Shown here: in pieces, positions 21,861 to 23,365 of the stretch
How positions within the stretch are numbered: the first letter of the stretch is position 1
Layout: each line of letters starts with the position of its first letter
Origin: a virus
Strand: one strand, 5' to 3'
DNA length: 23,365 bases
Virus record (IMG/VR): IMGVR_UViG_3300021960_000535
Location: 1-23,365 of that record
Translations under genes and position numbers: made by a program
Notes under the pieces: generated by a model
The model's input: only the letters and a program-made list of their open reading frames with translations
What the model was told of the DNA's origin: nothing
Database searches by the model: none

Positions 21861-23365
21861 TACCCGCCTCTCATTCCGTCTGGTTTAATATCCAGTCTCA
21901 TTGTACCATATCGCCAGTTATCATCAACAGCGTCACTTGAAACACGTACAGCCACTTGTCTGCCTCGTATTCTTGTATCAACTTTTGTTGTAGAAGTGTC
22001 AACATCAAACGAACCATGACTTGTTTGTGTACCACTAGGATAAGGTCTTGTTTTTAAGGTAACGTCAACAGTGCCTGTTTGATTTTTAAAGTCTGGTATA
22101 AATCTAGATACGGACATAAAGTTATCACCATCAGCAATATCAATATCGCCCGATTCAATGTGATTTGCCATAGCGGCACCATCATCATTAACACCCGACT
22201 CGTGTATATATACAAAAGTACGACCTGCTTTAAGTCCAGTAATGGTAGAGATTGTTGCTGTTGTATCATCCGCATCAAATTCTGCTGCATATGGATTATC
22301 ATACACACCACTATCAGCCCATGAACTTCTTGCTAATGTGCCAACATACCATAAATTTTCTGCATAGTTATAGGCAACCATTTTATCAATTTGTGTTGAG
22401 TTAGCAGAAGGATAAAACCACATGACTTCATTAAAGTCAGAGTTTGCTGCACAGAATACATCTTGTTTTGCGTTTGGATTGATATTATCAAATACGTGAT
22501 CTTGCACAGAACACGGTATCTTTTTTACCGAACCATCAAACATAAAGAAAGAATCATCACTCATCCAGAACGATGTACCCGATACATCAACAGCCGCGTT
22601 AATACCTACTGCGCCACAATTTGAACCTATTTGTTTAAAACCAAAAGTAAGAGGAGCACCAATAAACTGCATTTGATATAGTGCTGTATCTGTCCAAACC
22701 ATCACCGCACCTCTTGATCTAACGGCTGTATTGATTTGGTTTCCATCTGTTAATCGAAAAGAACCCGCTGTATTTGTCGCTGTTGGTGCCCATGTATTTG
22801 TTGTCTCTTGAGAGGACCAACGAAGAAACATATTATCTTGTGTAGAAGATGTACCTATAGTGGTCTCTGTACCAAAACAAATAACGTGTCTATCATCACC
22901 CGATACCAACATAAATCTAGATTTAGTAGGAGCATTTGATACATTTGTTGTACTAGCTAAGTTACTAGACAGTCCTGCCGATGTGTCCCAATAAAATAAG
23001 CCTCCATCAAATTGTAGTGATAATACATCTTCACCCCAGTTATCAAGTGCCCATTTTGATGATTGTAGTAAAACGCCTTCCGCACCTGTTAGACCTTCTC
23101 TTGATGTGTCCCATGCTGATGTGCTCCATGTACCTGCACCCCAACCATAACCAAATAAGGAGACCGCCGCGCCCGTATTTACTTGATACGTTGCATTTGC
23201 TGTTGATCCATTTGCTGTTGATGTTGCTGCTGCTTTAGCTTCGATGGTGTATGTATCGGCATCCGGCACTGTAAGTATTTCAAACTCACCTTGTAAATCT
23301 GCTGCTGCAATTCCACCTACAGCGCCACTTACACTAGCAATTGTAACAAAGTCACCGATCAATGC
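21860..23365 (-). CDS. Tail nozzle/tubular-like virion protein, 5'-truncated by window edge
   Basis: The frame stays open to the window's right edge, so the true start lies outside; at least 501 codons are visible. The N-terminal visible part is a Ser/Thr/Ala-rich beta domain, followed by FGYGWGAGTWSTSAWDTS. The central region has MVWTDTALYQMQFIG, TFGFKQIGSNCGAVGINAAV, FWMSDDSFFMFDGSVKKIPC and MVAYNYAENLWYVGTLAR. These tryptophan- and Asp-rich strand repeats are typical of a phage beta-propeller virion protein found in many short-tailed marine phages and compared with the T7-type tail nozzle. It probably forms part of the tail tube end. It is the first visible gene of the late operon. Family recognition is good; the exact equivalence to T7 gp12 is an inference. 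Confidence 0.82.
   Translation of the reverse strand, partial: ALIGDFVTIASVSGAVGGIAAADLQGEFEILTVPDADTYTIEAKAAATSTANGSTANATYQVNTGAAVSLFGYGWGAGTWSTSAWDTSREGLTGAEGVLLQSSKWALDNWGEDVLSLQFDGGLFYWDTSAGLSSNLASTTNVSNAPTKSRFMLVSGDDRHVICFGTETTIGTSSTQDNMFLRWSSQETTNTWAPTATNTAGSFRLTDGNQINTAVRSRGAVMVWTDTALYQMQFIGAPLTFGFKQIGSNCGAVGINAAVDVSGTSFWMSDDSFFMFDGSVKKIPCSVQDHVFDNINPNAKQDVFCAANSDFNEVMWFYPSANSTQIDKMVAYNYAENLWYVGTLARSSWADSGVYDNPYAAEFDADDTTATISTITGLKAGRTFVYIHESGVNDDGAAMANHIESGDIDIADGDNFMSVSRFIPDFKNQTGTVDVTLKTRPYPSGTQTSHGSFDVDTSTTKVDTRIRGRQVAVRVSSDAVDDNWRYGTMRLDIKPDGMRGG

Overview
This window reads as part of a double-stranded DNA phage genome, probably a short-tailed (podovirus-like) phage of a low-GC marine bacterium. 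The evidence is near-total coding density, AT-rich sequence, long one-direction operons of abutting genes, a tail nozzle-like virion protein, a phage-type replication set, and several small proteins whose sequences I recognise as recurring in uncultured marine phages. The host cannot be read from the sequence; an alphaproteobacterium such as a SAR11 relative is only a guess. No bacterial chromosomal genes, tRNAs, rRNAs, CRISPR arrays or insertion sequences are visible.

Left part (1-5534, minus strand): a replication/DNA-metabolism operon read leftward. In order of transcription it holds a conserved unknown protein (5534-5148), a coiled-coil phage protein (5155-4598), a putative ssDNA-binding protein (4584-3817), a GC-rich hairpin, an archaeo-eukaryotic-type primase (3771-2218), a 71-aa unknown protein, a zinc-ribbon PD-(D/E)XK nuclease (2006-1347), and a UvrD/Rep-type SF1 helicase (1362 to beyond the left edge). 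The ssDNA-binding candidate and the primase both end in an acidic tail finishing in T-P-F, like the protein-recruiting tip of bacterial SSB.

Middle (5535-7057): a short divergent promoter region, then a SNF2-like SF2 helicase, which is the only plus-strand gene. It converges with the late operon over a 108-bp gap.

Right part (7166-23365, minus strand): an unbroken late operon of 20 genes read leftward. It begins off the right edge with the nozzle-like protein. It continues with a heptad-repeat protein, a 56-aa gene, a beta-rich virion candidate, four consecutive very basic small proteins, and a set of large structural or internal virion candidates (379, 304, 671, 999 and 427 aa). It ends with an envelope-targeted module: a holin-like tail-anchored peptide, two signal-peptide proteins (one with a Met/Glu/Asp repeat domain), a membrane-anchored coiled coil, a 23-aa membrane peptide and a 289-aa unknown. 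Twelve of its 19 gene junctions are the one-base stop/start overlap TAATG or TAGTG, which suggests translational coupling.

No portal, capsid, terminase, DNA polymerase, integrase or recognisable endolysin lies in the window. These presumably lie outside it.
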